From: Psettodes erumei
Taxonomy: Eukaryota; Chordata; Actinopteri; Pleuronectiformes; Psettodidae
Length of the DNA: 64,000 nt
Direction: 5' to 3'
NCBI GenBank assembly: GCA_016785225.1
Contig: JAFBJZ010000879.1
Span: 620,501 to 684,500 of the forward strand
Shown here: positions 35,101-47,428 of the stretch, piece after piece
How the letters are laid out: every line of letters starts with the position of its first letter
Position numbering within the stretch: position 1 is the first letter of the stretch
The notes under the pieces: model-generated
The model's input: the letters and a program-made list of their open reading frames with translations, nothing else
Told to the model about the DNA's origin: nothing
Databases searched by the model: none
Position numbers and translations under genes: made by a program

Positions 35101-38100
35101 CTGGCCAAACACAGGCAGCTCCAGTGTGAATGGAGCAGTAAGAAGTACTTCATCTGTAAGTACTGTGAGAAGGAGTACATCAGCCTGGGAGCGCTCAAGA
35201 TGCACATCAGAACACACACGCTGCCATGTGTGTGTAAGCTCTGCGGCAAGGCCTTTTCCAGATCTTGGCTGCTTCGGGGACATATACGCACACATGCAGG
35301 TCAGTGACATACACACACATCCATGTCATCAGGAGCTGATGACAATCAGCTCATTAGAAAGTGAAGTCAATTTTATTTAAAACAATAGTTGACCAAAGTG
35401 ATACACAATGAAAAAAGGGGGAAAAAAACATAAAACAAAACAATAAATAAATAATAATACAGACCAGTTTAAATGAAAATAAAATAGTCAAAGCTTGGAG
35501 TGGAACAGTTATTGGCCTTGCTCATTATCAGATCTGCTATATATATATATATATTTGTGAAGATAAAATAAATGAATTGAAGAAAGTTTTACTTTGGCTC
35601 TGATGCAGCTGCACTCTCTGTCGTCATCACTCTGTTGTTTTGAGCAATGTCACTCTCACAGCATATTCTGATTAGTTATACACCATGAGTAATAGTTTCA
35701 CAACACTAAAGGTTACTAGCACAGAGGATCCCACTGACAGACTGGTGCAGCTCCAGTGAGCCAGCGGAGCTGTGTGTTAAAACAGCAGATATAGCAAAAG
35801 TTAAAATATACATCACAATCTTATGTTCTATTACTTTTCTTTTAAAGATAATGTTTTAATTAAACATATGCTATATGTGAGTTTGAGTTATTCTAACTTT
35901 TGACACCAAGGTTTTCATTTCTACTGCAAATGTACTGTATATTGGTTCCAAAATCAATTATCAGTATCCTTGATTACTAATGATCAGTAGTGTGATTAGT
36001 ATTGGCCATAAAAAACATATCAGTCAACCTCTAGTAAAAGCAAAAACCAAGAAATCTCATACTTAAGTAAGAAATAAAATTGGGTTTTAAGATGGGTTTT
36101 AAAAACAGGAAATGTGGGGGTTAGCCTAACATGCAGAGGCAACTTGTTCGAGGGTCTGGGAGCCAACTGCAAAGATACAACCTCAACCTTTTTATAGTTT
36201 TAGCTCTTCATCCACATAAGGACAATGTTTTGTGAGCCCTGAAACACTATTTTTAGAGACAATCCATTGTGCTTTTGTGTAGATGACTGATACGCAACTT
36301 TTTGTAACAACAATGATCTCATAGTACTAATGACCTACTAATGACCCTATATTAAATTGAGCAGACAAGGCTCAGAAAGAAAAACAAATGCCAAATACTT
36401 TTAAATCCACTGCATGCTCCATGCCTTCTTCTCAATTTTGGGTGTATTTCTGTGGCAGCGTTACAGCACTACACACAGACCTGGCATATATACTACACTG
36501 TTTCTGTCATATTTAGCGTTTTTATCTGTATAATGTTTACAGGAAACTTTTTAAAAATGAAAGAGAAAGTTTTCTATTTTTGTGTAGATATATACCTTTA
36601 GGTTGGAGCCAACCCACTCAATGTTTTTTAGGCAAACAATAACATTTTAAAATCGATCTTCAAATATACAGTGAAGGGAGGCTAACATGAGAAAAAATGT
36701 GCTCTCATTTGTGCGTATCATAGGTTATTGTTGTAGTGTTATCTATGTTGCTGTTGTATTTGGTGAATTGTTTTGTTCTCCCATTTGCCACTGTGGTTTG
36801 TGCATTATAGAATCCAAAGTTTAACTTTGGAAAGATGCATTGTGTTCCCAGTTCATCAAGGGGCAGCATGTATGGTGAAACTAGTTATGGACCAAGGCAG
36901 ATACATTATGCAACGCCAAAGCAGATGTCATGCTACTCCGACAAGGTTCTCCAAGACTGACATAGAACTCTCTCCCTTTCATGGCTATTTTGATCCGGTT
37001 TACCAAGCAACTTTTCAAAATGGTTAATTCAATCATGGTCACTCTAAGGTCCAAGAGAACAACATTAAGGCCTTATTTGGTCACAGTTTAGTTTGAGATT
37101 GCTCATCATTTTAGTAAGAGCAGACTCACTGAGGTGGTACATTCTAAAGCTGAGCTGAAATTCCTCAAGGATATAATTTTCTTTAAGAATGTGTAGAGTA
37201 GCTTCTTGTAAGCTCATATTCCATAGTTTCCAGCATTCTGTAATAATCTTGGAAAAGTAATCCTTTCTTGCCAGAAGTACTGCTTTGTTGGGCAGTATTA
37301 TGTTAATAAGGTATACTGAGGTATTAAAAAAAGCAACGGCGTCAGTTTCATTACCCTCATTACTGCGGTGTCATTTAAAAAAAGCTGTCCAATGAGCATT
37401 TCAAGTGTTTGTGTGGTTGAAGTTGCTGTGAAAGTGATGACAGACCTATTTGTAAACATGTAATTTCTCAACTAGCCTATGAATAAAGAGTAACACAGAA
37501 GCATGTCATGTGACAGCATGTCATCAGAAGAGAGTGGAAAATAAGATAATGTTGCAGTCTTCAAAAAAACAAGGCTAATGTGGTGGCTGCATTGTCTTCA
37601 GAGAGCAGAGTCAGAGATGAGTCTGTGATTCCCAGAAATGAAGATCTGCTTCTCTGGTGGAACTCAAATAGACCCAGCTGCTTTCCACTGGCATCGTGGG
37701 TGACGCAAAACTACCTGTGGCGAAGTTGTTTGTCTGTTACATACACTGCTTAAGCCAGAAAAAGTCAATATGCTTGTTTTTCAGTGTTTCTTATACATAC
37801 ATGTTGTGGCCTGCTGCAATATCAACACTGATCACAACAGATGGATTTCTTAACTTCCTATTTTAAATATCGTTTTAAAACAGACTGCAATTTTCTTCAT
37901 TATTATATAATAATCTAATTTCAGGAAAATTGTAAGACAACACAGTTGCTCCTGTAAATAAAAGGCTGATCTGCTGGACAGAGGCATAAATGTTACTTTG
38001 CATAGGTCACATATGCTGTTCCATTTTTTGGGGGGAGTGTGAGTGTGTGTTTCGTTGTCTTGTACAGCCCTTTAGAGCAACATGCTTGGTCATGATCTCA

Positions 38101-40707
38101 AACTAAACTAATTGCGCAGGGACAGTTTCTAATAGTCTGTTGTTGGCATGGCTTTGAAGTTGCTGTACTGACATTGTATTACCAGTATGGGAGCTCCCTC
38201 TTTGGTCATTTTTGTGTAGTTATGTGAATTGTTTCTGTCCTAATTTTCTTTATATTTTTATACATATTGGTTATGTTTACACAGTATGTACATTCATATA
38301 CAGTAACTGATGTAAATTTCATGTTTATTCATAAAGTAAAAAATTGCTGCTGATGCTCGGGGAAAGCAACTTTTGAAAAAGTACTGTAATTAATGACACA
38401 ATCAAAATGAAATGTATTTTTCTCGTTCTACAGGTTTAATGAAATAGCACACAAGTCAGTTGGCTTCTGGGCTTGCTGAGGAGAGGTGTGCATGTACAAA
38501 TGTGGCTGTGATATTATTATGTTACACACAGCACCCCCCCGTTGGCAACACAGCAGTTGTCATCAAAATACACCAAGCAGTTTAAAGCAGGCCAGGTGGG
38601 CTGCATTATCGTGTGTTGAGTTAGCAGTGTTTCTTTTGGCCCTTCACCCTGAAGTGGTTTTGAGGCTAATTCATACTTGCTTTCTTGCTTGATTTGCTAC
38701 TTCTTTGGACATCATCAGACCTGCCAAACTGGAGGTGATGCTCTTGTTGTCAGTGTGATGCTGTGGCAGTATTAGGCATCATCAGGGAGAGCTGTTTTGG
38801 GCATTATAGGATACATTCAGGGGAGCATGTCAGCCAAGTACCTGACAGGATGCTCTATATTTGATGTAATCCTGTAAATTAGAATTTTGTGCTTTGGCAC
38901 CTGCTACGTATTTGATGCAGTGTTCAGGTTACGTTATCCTCTTCATCAGTTGCTCACACTATGTGAAAACTCCTGGATTTTACTGAGTTTGGAAACATTT
39001 AATTCAATTCAGTTCAGTTTAATTTGCATAGGGACAAATCACAACAGAATAAGGCCACAACCTTTAACATTACAAAGAGAAACCCAACAGTTCCCACAAT
39101 TTTGACAAGAAAAAAACTCTATCTGATCTGGACATAAGAAGGGCAGCCATCTGCCTCAACTGGTTGGGTTGAGAAGAGAGAAATAGTTGAGCGAGGGAGC
39201 ATTACAATGAAGGGATATTTCAGGGGTCACCTTAGCCAGCCCTTGTGGTTTAAGTTTTTAATTTTAAACTTAAATATGGAGTGTTTGTCTGCCTTCTGGG
39301 CCCAATTTGGGAGCTGATAACACAGAAGAGGAGCCTCTTATACTTCTGTTGTTGTTCCAAAAGACTCTTGGAACTACGCATAAACCTGCCTTTTGAGCAG
39401 GATGATTTTAGTGGCACTGCTATAGGTACTGCACAAGGAGGCACTGGAATTACTGGAATTCCTCGGTATGGGAGGGCTCTAAGATCTATCGCATCAGTAT
39501 TCCACAAAAAAGGCACTGGATATATTAACAAGGGTTACAAAGCTATTGACCGCACAACCGGGCAATCGGTGAGGAGAAAGGCAGGGTTCATTACATTTGC
39601 TAGAACTCCAGTGATTACAGCTGTGCCCATAGCTCACACAAACATAGAGAGGGCAGGAACACTGGAGGCAGAGAAAAGGGGAGATGAGGACACACGGGGA
39701 CACAGGGAACACAGAACAGGGAGCATGGTCTGTGCTGGCTTCTTGCCAAGTTGTGGCATGATGAACTCTGGATTTTAAAGGAAGCAGCTAACACAGGAGT
39801 GATATGATCTCTTCTTCTAGCTCCTTTCAGTACTTGTGATGCAGCAATTGAATCAACCAGAGACAAGCTAGAGAAACAAACCCTCACCCCGAGTCATTTT
39901 CACGTAGATTTTGGGACAATATAATAATAACAAATTACAGTAGTGCATTCAATTTGTATGAAATACATGTGCTAGTTTTCAGCATCCTTTTGAGACAGGA
40001 TGTTTCTAACTTTCACAATAATACAAAGGTGGAAGAAAGCTATTCTATTATTAAATTTTCAATTTCTATGCTATATGTCACAGTTGTGCAACTCTCCTTT
40101 GTGCCATTTCTCCTAATCAAGTTTTGGTTGCTAGTCTATGCTAGCAGTTAGTCTGTGGAAGGGATCCAAACATTTTCTGTGGCCCAAAATAAACTTGTGA
40201 TCCCCTAAACATTTCCACTATGGCTGTTTCATTAGCACCAGTGCACTACTGATAATAACTCTCTTTGGAAGAATATTTGGAAGATTAGAAAATGTAAAAA
40301 TTAGATGAATGTAATAATGCCGTTGTGAGATCTAAAAAACATAAGAAAAAATACTCTGAATCAGAAGCTGATAAAGAATGTTAAAAACAGATTTTTAAAA
40401 GTGCAGATACAGTACCTTTAATCAATGGTTATATCACTGCATACCTAAACATTGTCATGGTTTCCTAGAAACAGGAATATATGTACAACCCTATCATTAT
40501 GACTGACATAAGTCACTGTGTCCTGCAGGAGAGAAACCATTCTCATGCCTCCACTGCAGCAGAGCTTTTGCTGACCGATCGAACCTGCGTGCTCACCTCC
40601 AAACTCACTCTGAAGTAAAACGGTACCAGTGTGCAAGCTGCTTCAAGATGTTTTCCAGGATCTCACTGTTAGCCAAGCACCAAGAGGCAGGCTGCCCTGT
40701 GTTGTGA
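32146..40707 (+). CDS. snai3: Snail-family zinc-finger repressor, probably Snai3
   Basis: Nuclear repressor that binds E-boxes through C2H2 fingers and recruits corepressors through an N-terminal SNAG motif (family knowledge). Exon 1 (32146-32221) encodes MPRSFLVKTHLSSKRAGHRR; the SNAG box with KTH fits SNAI3 best. The finger exon, to 35299, carries finger 1 (FECLDCHKEY...H...C), finger 2 (FICKYCEKEY), finger 3 (CVCKLCGKAF) and HIRTH linkers. The last exon (40529-40707) carries fingers 4 and 5 and ends LLAKHQEAGCPVL. Between them, 34716-35032 is open in a different frame from the fingers. Splicing 34716-34928 to 35033 (donor GTAACA, acceptor tttgcag) restores phase and gives 244 residues. Direct joining of exon 1 to 35021 or 35033 is also in frame. 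A small indel is the alternative. The snai3 rather than snai1/2 call is by motif similarity. Confidence 0.82.
32222..34715 (+). other. snai3 intron 1, largely unassigned
   Basis: Holds an open 108-codon stretch at 32651-32977 with no recognised homology, and a low-complexity (GT)n/(GA)n patch near 33509-33529. No clear transposon was recognised. Confidence 0.4.
35538..35556. repeat. (TA)n microsatellite
   Basis: Short TA run in the last snai3 intron. Confidence 0.85.
36065..36710 (+). mobile_element. Interspersed repeat split by a MITE-like insertion
   Basis: The left part (36065-36185, 'gatgggttttaaaaacagga...gagccaactgc') and the right part (36598-36710, 'aggttggagccaaccc...gtgctctcattt') belong to one common fish repeat. 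They are separated by 36190-36597, which is the third copy of the family seen at 890 and 7080 ('gagccctgaaacac', 'gatacgcaactttttgtaac', 'gtttacaggaaac'). This is a nested insertion within the snai3 last intron. Confidence 0.5.
36711..38995 (+). other. snai3 last intron, nothing recognised
   Basis: Unique-looking AT-rich sequence with only short random ORFs. Confidence 0.4.
38998..39218 (+). mobile_element. Degenerate SINE-like repeat
   Basis: 'aattcaattcagttcagttt...gcatagggacaaatcac', 'agaaacccaacagttccca', 'gggcagccatctgcctc' and 'tggttgggttgagaagagag' match, in order, a very common fish repeat ('ttcaattttatttatatagcg...gaaacccaacaattccc...ggcggccatctgccg'). Confidence 0.6.
39281..39778 (+). 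other. Unrecognised 165-codon open frame in the snai3 intron
   Basis: An ATG-initiated open frame with a Gly/Thr/Ile-rich stretch (GTAIGTAQGGTGITGIPRYG) and a basic C-terminal half. No domain is recognised and there are no splice signals joining it to snai3. It may be a fragment of an unknown transposon or chance. Confidence 0.25.
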
Positions 40708-41930
40708 TAACATGTTAACTCTTCACTTCTGCAGAAACTCACTGCTTGCTGAACAACAATTTCTCAAAAGATCCTCTGTATCCTGGCCTAATTTGGCATC
40801 TTGATCATAAAATGTAATGACACATTGAGTTTCCTCAAACAATTATTTTTCAGAAGAAGCTTGACAAATCCCAAGTGAATGTATTATATAACTAAATAAG
40901 CTTGATGTTCCATTGCAGATGTCATAGGACATCTATGATGGAACATCTTCAATGGATGTAAATGAGGGATCATATAGGTTTTCTTTTATAGATTCAAATT
41001 TCAACTGTTGATGTCACCAAAACAGTTCTCATACAAAGGGCTGTCAGGCTAGATTATGTGTTCACAGTACCTACCACAACCTCACTGTAATTGTTAATGC
41101 GCCTTTTTTCACTGTGACAGATAAGGGTGATTACAGTGCAGATGTTTTTGTTTGATGTTTCATGTTGTTACCACTCTCAACAATCTCTCAGTAAAAACTT
41201 GGGGAGAAAAAGTCAGTCACAATTCTTTAAGTCCCCTCATGTTGCCTCTCTGTAGGGGTAAACACGTATTTGTTACAGTGTAGACTATGGGTATGCACAC
41301 AGACCTCACTGCTGTTTCAAAAACTCAAAATCTAGCTTATTCAACAGTCTTGTAAGGTGAGCTGCCAAATGAACTCCCTCCAGTACGTAGTTGAAAATAG
41401 CTGGATATGTCAAATGTAATTTAACAAAACAAGATCAAGTGAACACCTGGTCCTACCCACAGAGTAGCATTCAAAGGGAGTACTGAGCTCAGAGGCATTT
41501 AATGTAAGCAGACTGAGAATTTGCTTGCATTAAGTTAGTATTGAATCACTGCAAGTCTTAAAGTTGTTTTGTTTCTGTCTAATAGTATTTGCTTAAAATT
41601 ATATTAAACTGATTGAATAAAGCCATCCTAATAAATAGCTGAATCCTTAACACTCACCCTGTATCAGGCGAACATAGGAACATATGATGATCAAAGTCAA
41701 ATGAATAAAAGTTACTAAAAATGAGTAATAAATTACATCAAGATTCATAAAGTTGTTTTGTTGTGTTTTTTTAAAACTGCATTTTATTTAAAATTATTTT
41801 AAAACTGAGTGAATAAAACTTTGGACATCATGAAAATCTTTATGTTCTGTTAAAACGCCTTTTTATGTATATTTTTGTATTAAAGAAAAGCTTGGTTACT
41901 TGATAAAAATAAAGTCCTGATGGTTTATGT
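40708..41930 (+). other. snai3: Probable snai3 3' UTR
   Basis: AATAAA signals occur at about 41617 (gattgaataaagcc), 41813 (gtgaataaaac) and 41910. The sequence is AT-rich with no other gene. Confidence 0.4.
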
Positions 41931-42377
41931 ATTTGTTTCAATGAATGACAGTGTGACACATACCCTGCACTACACCTGTAGGATGAGTCTGAGCTCCTGT
42001 TGTTTGCCCACCAGAATGGCCTTGTGTGATGTAATGGAATGCTAGGAATAGTAACTGTCTGTGGACAAGGTCTTAATATTCCCAACTAGTCAGCCAGGTT
42101 TGTTTTCAGTACAAACAGATGCTATTATCAGGCAGGCCTATTAACACATGGAAAGTGTTGTTATATTAGGCATGAGAGCAGCTCTCCATCTCACAGTGTC
42201 AGTAATACAAGACAGCTAGACACCTATTATTAGTGTATGACATTAGCCCAACAGATACATTTTTTAAAAATGTGGGTGGGGTAGACACAATGGTCAGCGG
42301 ATAATTCTGGTGTTTTCAACTGTGGGTCTGTGTGCATTTCCATAATGTCCCTCATTTACAGTTACATGCTACCAAGA

Positions 42378-42767
42378 CTCCAAAGAAGTAGTAAATAAAG
42401 CAACTGGACTAACCTCGTGTGAGTCGAAGACGTTTCACCTCTCATCCGAGAGGCTTCTTCAGTTCTGAAAGTCTGGTGGGGAGTAACTGATATTTATCTA
42501 CCAGGAGGAAGGTGGTGGAAACGATGGTCATAAGACCCGAAACCAAACGACATGTTAGATGTAAACAGAGTCGTTAGTTTTGATGGGCGGTCGTTAACCC
42601 TCCCCCGCCCTCTCGGGGGGTTTTTGGTTTCACCTGTCTGCAGGTGAGAACGGCGGCTGCACCTCCTTGGGAGGGAGCTGAGAACAGCATTGTATGTGGG
42701 TGATAGGTGGTGTCTGAGGCCCCCTCCTCTGTTCAAAGACAGTCGTTCTAGCTTGACATGAATGGCT
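42378..42767. repeat. Left arm of the inverted repeat
   Basis: Reverse complement of 43054-43442. It carries, on the minus strand, the same C-terminal coding stretch (NRGGGLRHHLSPTYNAVLSS). Confidence 0.9.
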
Positions 42768-43246
42768 CAACACACTGAGGCAGAAGCTTGTCCATCCCAA
42801 GGATAAAATTCCAAGGGAAAAACAAAGCAATGTTGTGTACGCAGTGCAGTGCAATGAGGAATGCTCTGACCTGTATATTGGAGAGACTAAGCAGCCGCTA
42901 CACAAACGCATGGCACAGCACAGGAGGGCCACCACCACAGGCCAGGACTCAGCAGTCCACATTCACCTCAAGGAGAAGGGGCACTCCTTTGAAAACCACA
43001 AGGTGCAGCGTTCTAGCTAGGGAGGACAGATGGTTTGAGAGAGGGGTCAAAGAAGCCATTCATGTCAAGCTAGAACGACCGTCTTTGAACAGAGGAGGGG
43101 GCCTCAGACACCACCTATCACCCACATACAATGCTGTTCTCAGCTCCCTCCCAAGGAGGTGCAGCCGCCGTTCTCACCTGCAGACAGGTGAAACCAAAAA
43201 CCCCCCGAGAGGGCGGGGAGGGTTAACGACCGCCCATCAAAACTAA
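42768..43246 (+). pseudogene. Penelope-like GIY-YIG endonuclease fragment
   Basis: The plus strand encodes KLVHPKDKIP, then VYAVQCNEECSDLYIGETKQ, the GIY-YIG core with its conserved CxxC-like Cys pair, then LHKRMAQHRR and the downstream HLKEKGHSFE. A stop after about 43018 and a frame change precede DRWFERGVKEAIHVKLERPS. The reverse transcriptase that normally lies upstream is missing. This is a 5'-truncated dead copy. Confidence 0.8.
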
Positions 43247-43442
43247 CGACTCTGTTTACATCTAACATGTCGTTTGGTTTCGGGTCTTATGACCATCGTT
43301 TCCACCACCTTCCTCCTGGTAGATAAATATCAGTTACTCCCCACCAGACTTTCAGAACTGAAGAAGCCTCTCGGATGAGAGGTGAAACGTCTTCGACTCA
43401 CACGAGGTTAGTCCAGTTGCTTTATTTACTACTTCTTTGGAG
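43054..43442. repeat. Right arm of the inverted repeat
   Basis: Pairs with 42378-42767; contains the end of the GIY-YIG ORF and its 3' UTR. Confidence 0.9.
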
Positions 43443-43512
43443 AATTACCATGACCTGGATGACTGAGAACCTACACAGATTTATGCTACCAAGACATCTC
43501 CCACAATATGAA

Positions 43513-43513
<1 letters not shown>

Positions 43514-43541
<28 letters not shown>
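43514..43541. repeat. (GT)n microsatellite
   Basis: GT run 20 bp beyond the Penelope target duplication. Confidence 0.95.
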
Positions 43542-43543
<2 letters not shown>

Positions 43544-43764
43544 CATTTAACATTTGAGGAACAATTAAGTTTGTGTCAGTCTTTCTGAGTGAAAGTGACA
43601 TAAAAAACATTAAAATAACATGTGATACATTACATAAGGCCTGCTTACAGGCAACAGTGTGTGGTACTTAGCTGTGTCAGAGGTACTTAGTCAGACTAAA
43701 GTATAGTGTGTGTTCATGGTAATGAAAGAACATGTCACCCAGTACAACAGTGTGACTCAGTTAG

Positions 43765-43925
43765 TGCAGCTGAAAGTGGGCAAGGGTGGAGTACAGGACC
43801 CTGGAAGGGTCACCAATCTATCACAGGGATGAAATAGAGACAAAACAACCACTCAAATCATACCGATGGGCAATTTAGACTCACTACCTAACCCAAATGT
43901 CATTGGAAGGAAGCTGGAATACCTT
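43765..43925. repeat. Degenerate SINE-body-like repeat
   Basis: 'gtggagtacaggaccctgga...ggtcaccaatctatcacaggg...gggcaatttagactcac...ggaaggaagctggaat' follows the body of the same fish SINE family as at 18601-18838, in heavily worn form. Confidence 0.5.
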
Positions 43926-45870
43926 AGACTAAGACTGTTGCTGCTGTCCTGCCGCCAGGGTTGTGTAAAGCAGAATGTGCTGGGCTGGGAGGGGTATAGT
44001 ACCACAGAGAGGTCTGGGGTACCAGCTCATTTTATTCTTGACCCATACCTCATTGCTGAGTTTCATTGGCAGCACCTTGACATCCCTCCAGACAAGCTGT
44101 ACCTCCTGAAACAACCCATCATGAGCTTATTCCTGTTTTTGACCTGGCCAAGTCTGAGGAGTGGGAGGCTTCTTGCACTGTGTAAACTTGCTGTGGGCCA
44201 GATCTAGATCGGAGATCCATGAGGAGCTGTAGAGGGTGTGCCGAGATCACACTCCACTGTTGCCAAGGGTACAGCCTCAGCATCCCTATGCCCTCATAGT
44301 TATAACCAAGGATTTTAATCATGTTACATTGGACCAACTTTTTACCGGTATGTTGACTGCCCCATGAGAGACAATGAAATCTTAGAATCGCAGAATTTTC
44401 CATAATCCTCTCTCTTGGCACACATATTACAACCTGGTCCTATTAATTAAAGTATGTTCCTCTTGACCCTCTCTTTGGTAGCAGCCTGTTCACACAAGGA
44501 TTGTGAGGAGGTGGGCACTGAGGCTGCTCTGAGTTACTGCAGGACTGCTTTGAGTCAACAGACTTGGCTATACTCTGTGACCCATATTGGGAGGACATCA
44601 ATAATGATCTGACAGACTTCATCACTGAATACTTCAGGTTCTGTGAACAAACTACCAGTCAAACCCAGACAGTTCACTGCTTTTGGAACAACAATCCATG
44701 CTGGTCAACAATCCAGCCACCTGAAAGTACGTCTTAGTTGATGTGTAGAGACAGAGAAGAACTGACGTTCTACCTGCATCCTGCTCCAAAGAAGTGGAAT
44801 CCATCAGACCTCAAAGACTACTGACCAGTTGCCCTCATATCTTGTGTGATGAAAACACTGGAAAGGTCAACCTTGGACCACCTGAGGACCACAGGTTAAA
44901 ACCTTACTTGAAAATTCAGCAACTGTTCCTTGGGGAGAAGCTGCTGGTGATGCATTGTCCACTGGGTTACTCCTGACAGGCAGACATTTTGTCCGTCTGG
45001 GGCGGTCTTCTGTCTGCCACAAGGGTTAATGTTACAGGAACTCCACAGGAGACTGTACCTTGACACCTTGATTTTCAGCACAAGTCATTCCACCTGCAGG
45101 AATTTTGAATCTGACCAGCACAGCAGTGAAGTGAATACTCACTTCACTTTTACTGCAGTGAATGAAATGATGCAAGACTTGGAGAACAGTTAAAAGTCAG
45201 GGACAAGATTTGAACACTGACCAAATTGTGGCAGCTCCCAATACCAATTGATCATAGTTCATTCAATAGCTCAGGGAAAAACTCCAGTCCCTCAGGAAGC
45301 AGTACAAGAAAGCTGGAAATGTCAAGAAGATTGGCCCGGCACACCTTCGGCCAATCGTAAGGAAATACCAGCTTAGCCTGCAGAGAGGCAATAGAGAGAC
45401 ACCACAAATCCAAGAAGGTGAAAGACCTCATCCTGGACAATTACAGCAACTTCAGGTTGAGGGGCTCTTCTGGCCAAGTGACATCAGACTGGCATCAACT
45501 CCAAGTGGGGATCATCACAGGCTGTACCATCTCTGTCCCACTCTTCAAACTGGCTTTGGACATGCTGGTTAAAGTCAGCACCTCCAGAGCAACGGGGCCC
45601 CTTCTGCAAGTCAAGAGTAACGCAGCCACCCATCAGAGCCTTTACGGACAACCTTGGTGACGGTGACAACATCATCAGTGCAAGGATTATGATGCATCCT
45701 CCAGGGGCTGGTGAAACTCATGTCATGGGCATGCATGAGCTTCAAGCCTGCAAGGTCCCAGTCCTTGGTTCTGAGGAGAGGAAAAGTCACCCACAAGTTC
45801 AGTTATCTTCAGGTTAAAAAAAAGAGGTCCAGATCCCATCCATTACACTTTAAAAGCCAGTGAAGAGCAC
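43926..45870 (+). mobile_element. Degenerate LINE remains, probably more than one element
   Basis: About 44530-44700 (plus) resembles the linker between endonuclease and RT of L2/Rex1-type LINEs (DCFESTD, ITEYFRFCEQTT). About 45418-45870 (plus) resembles RT of another LINE clade: IITGCTISVPLFKLALDMLV, then in another frame ILQGLVKLMSWACMSFKPA and SLVLRRGKVTHKFS. Many stops and frame changes are present. The clade of the second part is not certain. Confidence 0.5.
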
Positions 45871-46904
45871 ACAACTTAAAGGTTTCCGGACCCACCTGCA
45901 GTCTGAGGTGCGGGCAGGACAGGGGCGCGGGGAACAGTTCACCTCTGGGTCTCTCCAAATTGATCAGACAGGGGGGGAGCAGGGTCCACTGTATAAATAA
46001 CATGAATTTCTTCCAAGTAAAACAAATTTCATTCATAATATTATCTATGTACAGGCCTATAATTCCTGCATGTTTTTGTTTCTATGAATTGTGAAAAATT
46101 GTCAAAAATAAGTAATACAAAACAATTAAGTGGTCACCAAGGTGAATTGGTTTAGTCTTGACTTCTGATTGTGAGTGCATTGGGGGATGGGAAATCTGTT
46201 GATCGTCGAGTGCCAAATAAACAGAGAGATGTACAGGAAAAAGGTCAAAGCCATCAGGTGCCCAATTTAGAAAAAAAAGAAAAGAAGAAGAGGAAAACGA
46301 TCCAAAGATGTGTATGTTCTCTCTATCCATGTCATGAATGAAGGGCTAATGTTAACTAGTTATATACATTTGTTAGCCTTCTTGTTATGATGCTTGCTAT
46401 GCTTATACAACAGTAACTACCACAGTAATTCTGCTGAACAAACACCAGCTCTAATTTCACCATAAGTTTGAGCTTTGCGACAAAACTGTTACAAGTTCAG
46501 TTATTATTTATTTTCTGTAATTAGCCTGTAATTTTCATATCTGTAGGTAGTTTCAAAGGTGAACATTTGCTACAACTCTATTTTGTGACAAAACAGTTAA
46601 ACCAGTCATAACTAAAAATGTGCAAGGAGCTCATTATTCCTCCATGAAAGATAGATTAATATAGCACCTAATGACAAACATTTAGCATGTAAATAGCAAG
46701 CAAGGGCATGTTTATTTAAATTTGCAATTCATGGATATTTCTATCTTAAGTGTGTTATTTGTGTGATGAAGGATTTGTGCTATTTAGAATATTTATTCTA
46801 TATTTCATTTGTATCTTATTTTTAATATTTTATTTTATTATTGTTTATTTTATATATCTGATATATTTTGCCACATTTATTTATATAGAGTACATTCAGA
46901 TAAG
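45871..46904. other. Intergenic, nothing recognised
   Basis: AT-rich, particularly 46740-46900; no gene or known repeat was recognised. Confidence 0.4.
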
Positions 46905-47022
46905 TTATACTGTTTTGATTTCTGGTGGAGGGGGTCTCGCCCGGGGAGTCATTCAATGTAAAACCGCCACTGCGTACAGGGCATTAGGCTGCCATGGCCG
47001 GAGTAAAGAGCATTGGAACGCC

Positions 47023-47428
47023 TCAGCAGCGACTGAGGCCAAACTCTTTACCCACGGCCTTCACAGCCATGATTGTCTTCTTTGTTGTCATCATCATCAT
47101 TGCCGCAGGCAAAGAATTAACTGGCATTCTTGGGTGCCCATTCTGTAAGTTTCTTCCCCTGAGTTGCAGCCACGATGGGGACGGTGGCGGCAGAGGCTGC
47201 AGATGTGCCTGCGGCAATGAGCTCCCTGTCCACATTGTAGCAGGCTGTGTCGTGTTGCTCAAAGTCATCCAACACGGAGACGGAGCTGGTGCACAGCGTC
47301 TCCATCCTGGCGTGCAATTTGGCATACTTGATGACAAACTCGGGCCCATAGAGCTGGCACTGATCTGAACACATGTGGATGAACTGGGTAAAGTTGTCAA
47401 AGTTGTCAACAAAGCGACACATTCCCAT
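47023..47428 (-). other. Unrecognised minus-strand coding-like frames
   Basis: Two overlapping minus-strand frames (47428-47117 and 47412-47023) are open. The first reads like real protein (CRFVDNFDNFTQFIHMC, LYGPEFVIKYAKLHARMETL) with an Ala/Ser-rich end. No family is recognised. It lies directly 5' of the piggyBac relic in opposite orientation, so it may be part of the same mobile element. Confidence 0.35.

Larger units (their letters stand above)
42366..43495. mobile_element. Penelope-like element fragment with inverted arms and 13-bp target duplication
   Basis: ATGCTACCAAGAC occurs at 42366-42378 and again at 43483-43495, flanking the insert. Inside, 42378-42767 is the reverse complement of 43054-43442 (about 390 bp, a few mismatches). 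Between the arms is the end of a Penelope-type ORF with a GIY-YIG endonuclease. After the right arm comes a 40-bp unique tail ('aattaccatgacctggatga') that belongs to the element's 3' end. Inverted and partly duplicated 3' ends are a known feature of Penelope-like elements. The first arm base overlaps the last base of the duplication. Confidence 0.85.

Noticed and set aside
35073..35316. Minus-strand ORFs at 35.1-35.3 kb
   Set aside because: They are antisense shadows of the snai3 zinc-finger exon.
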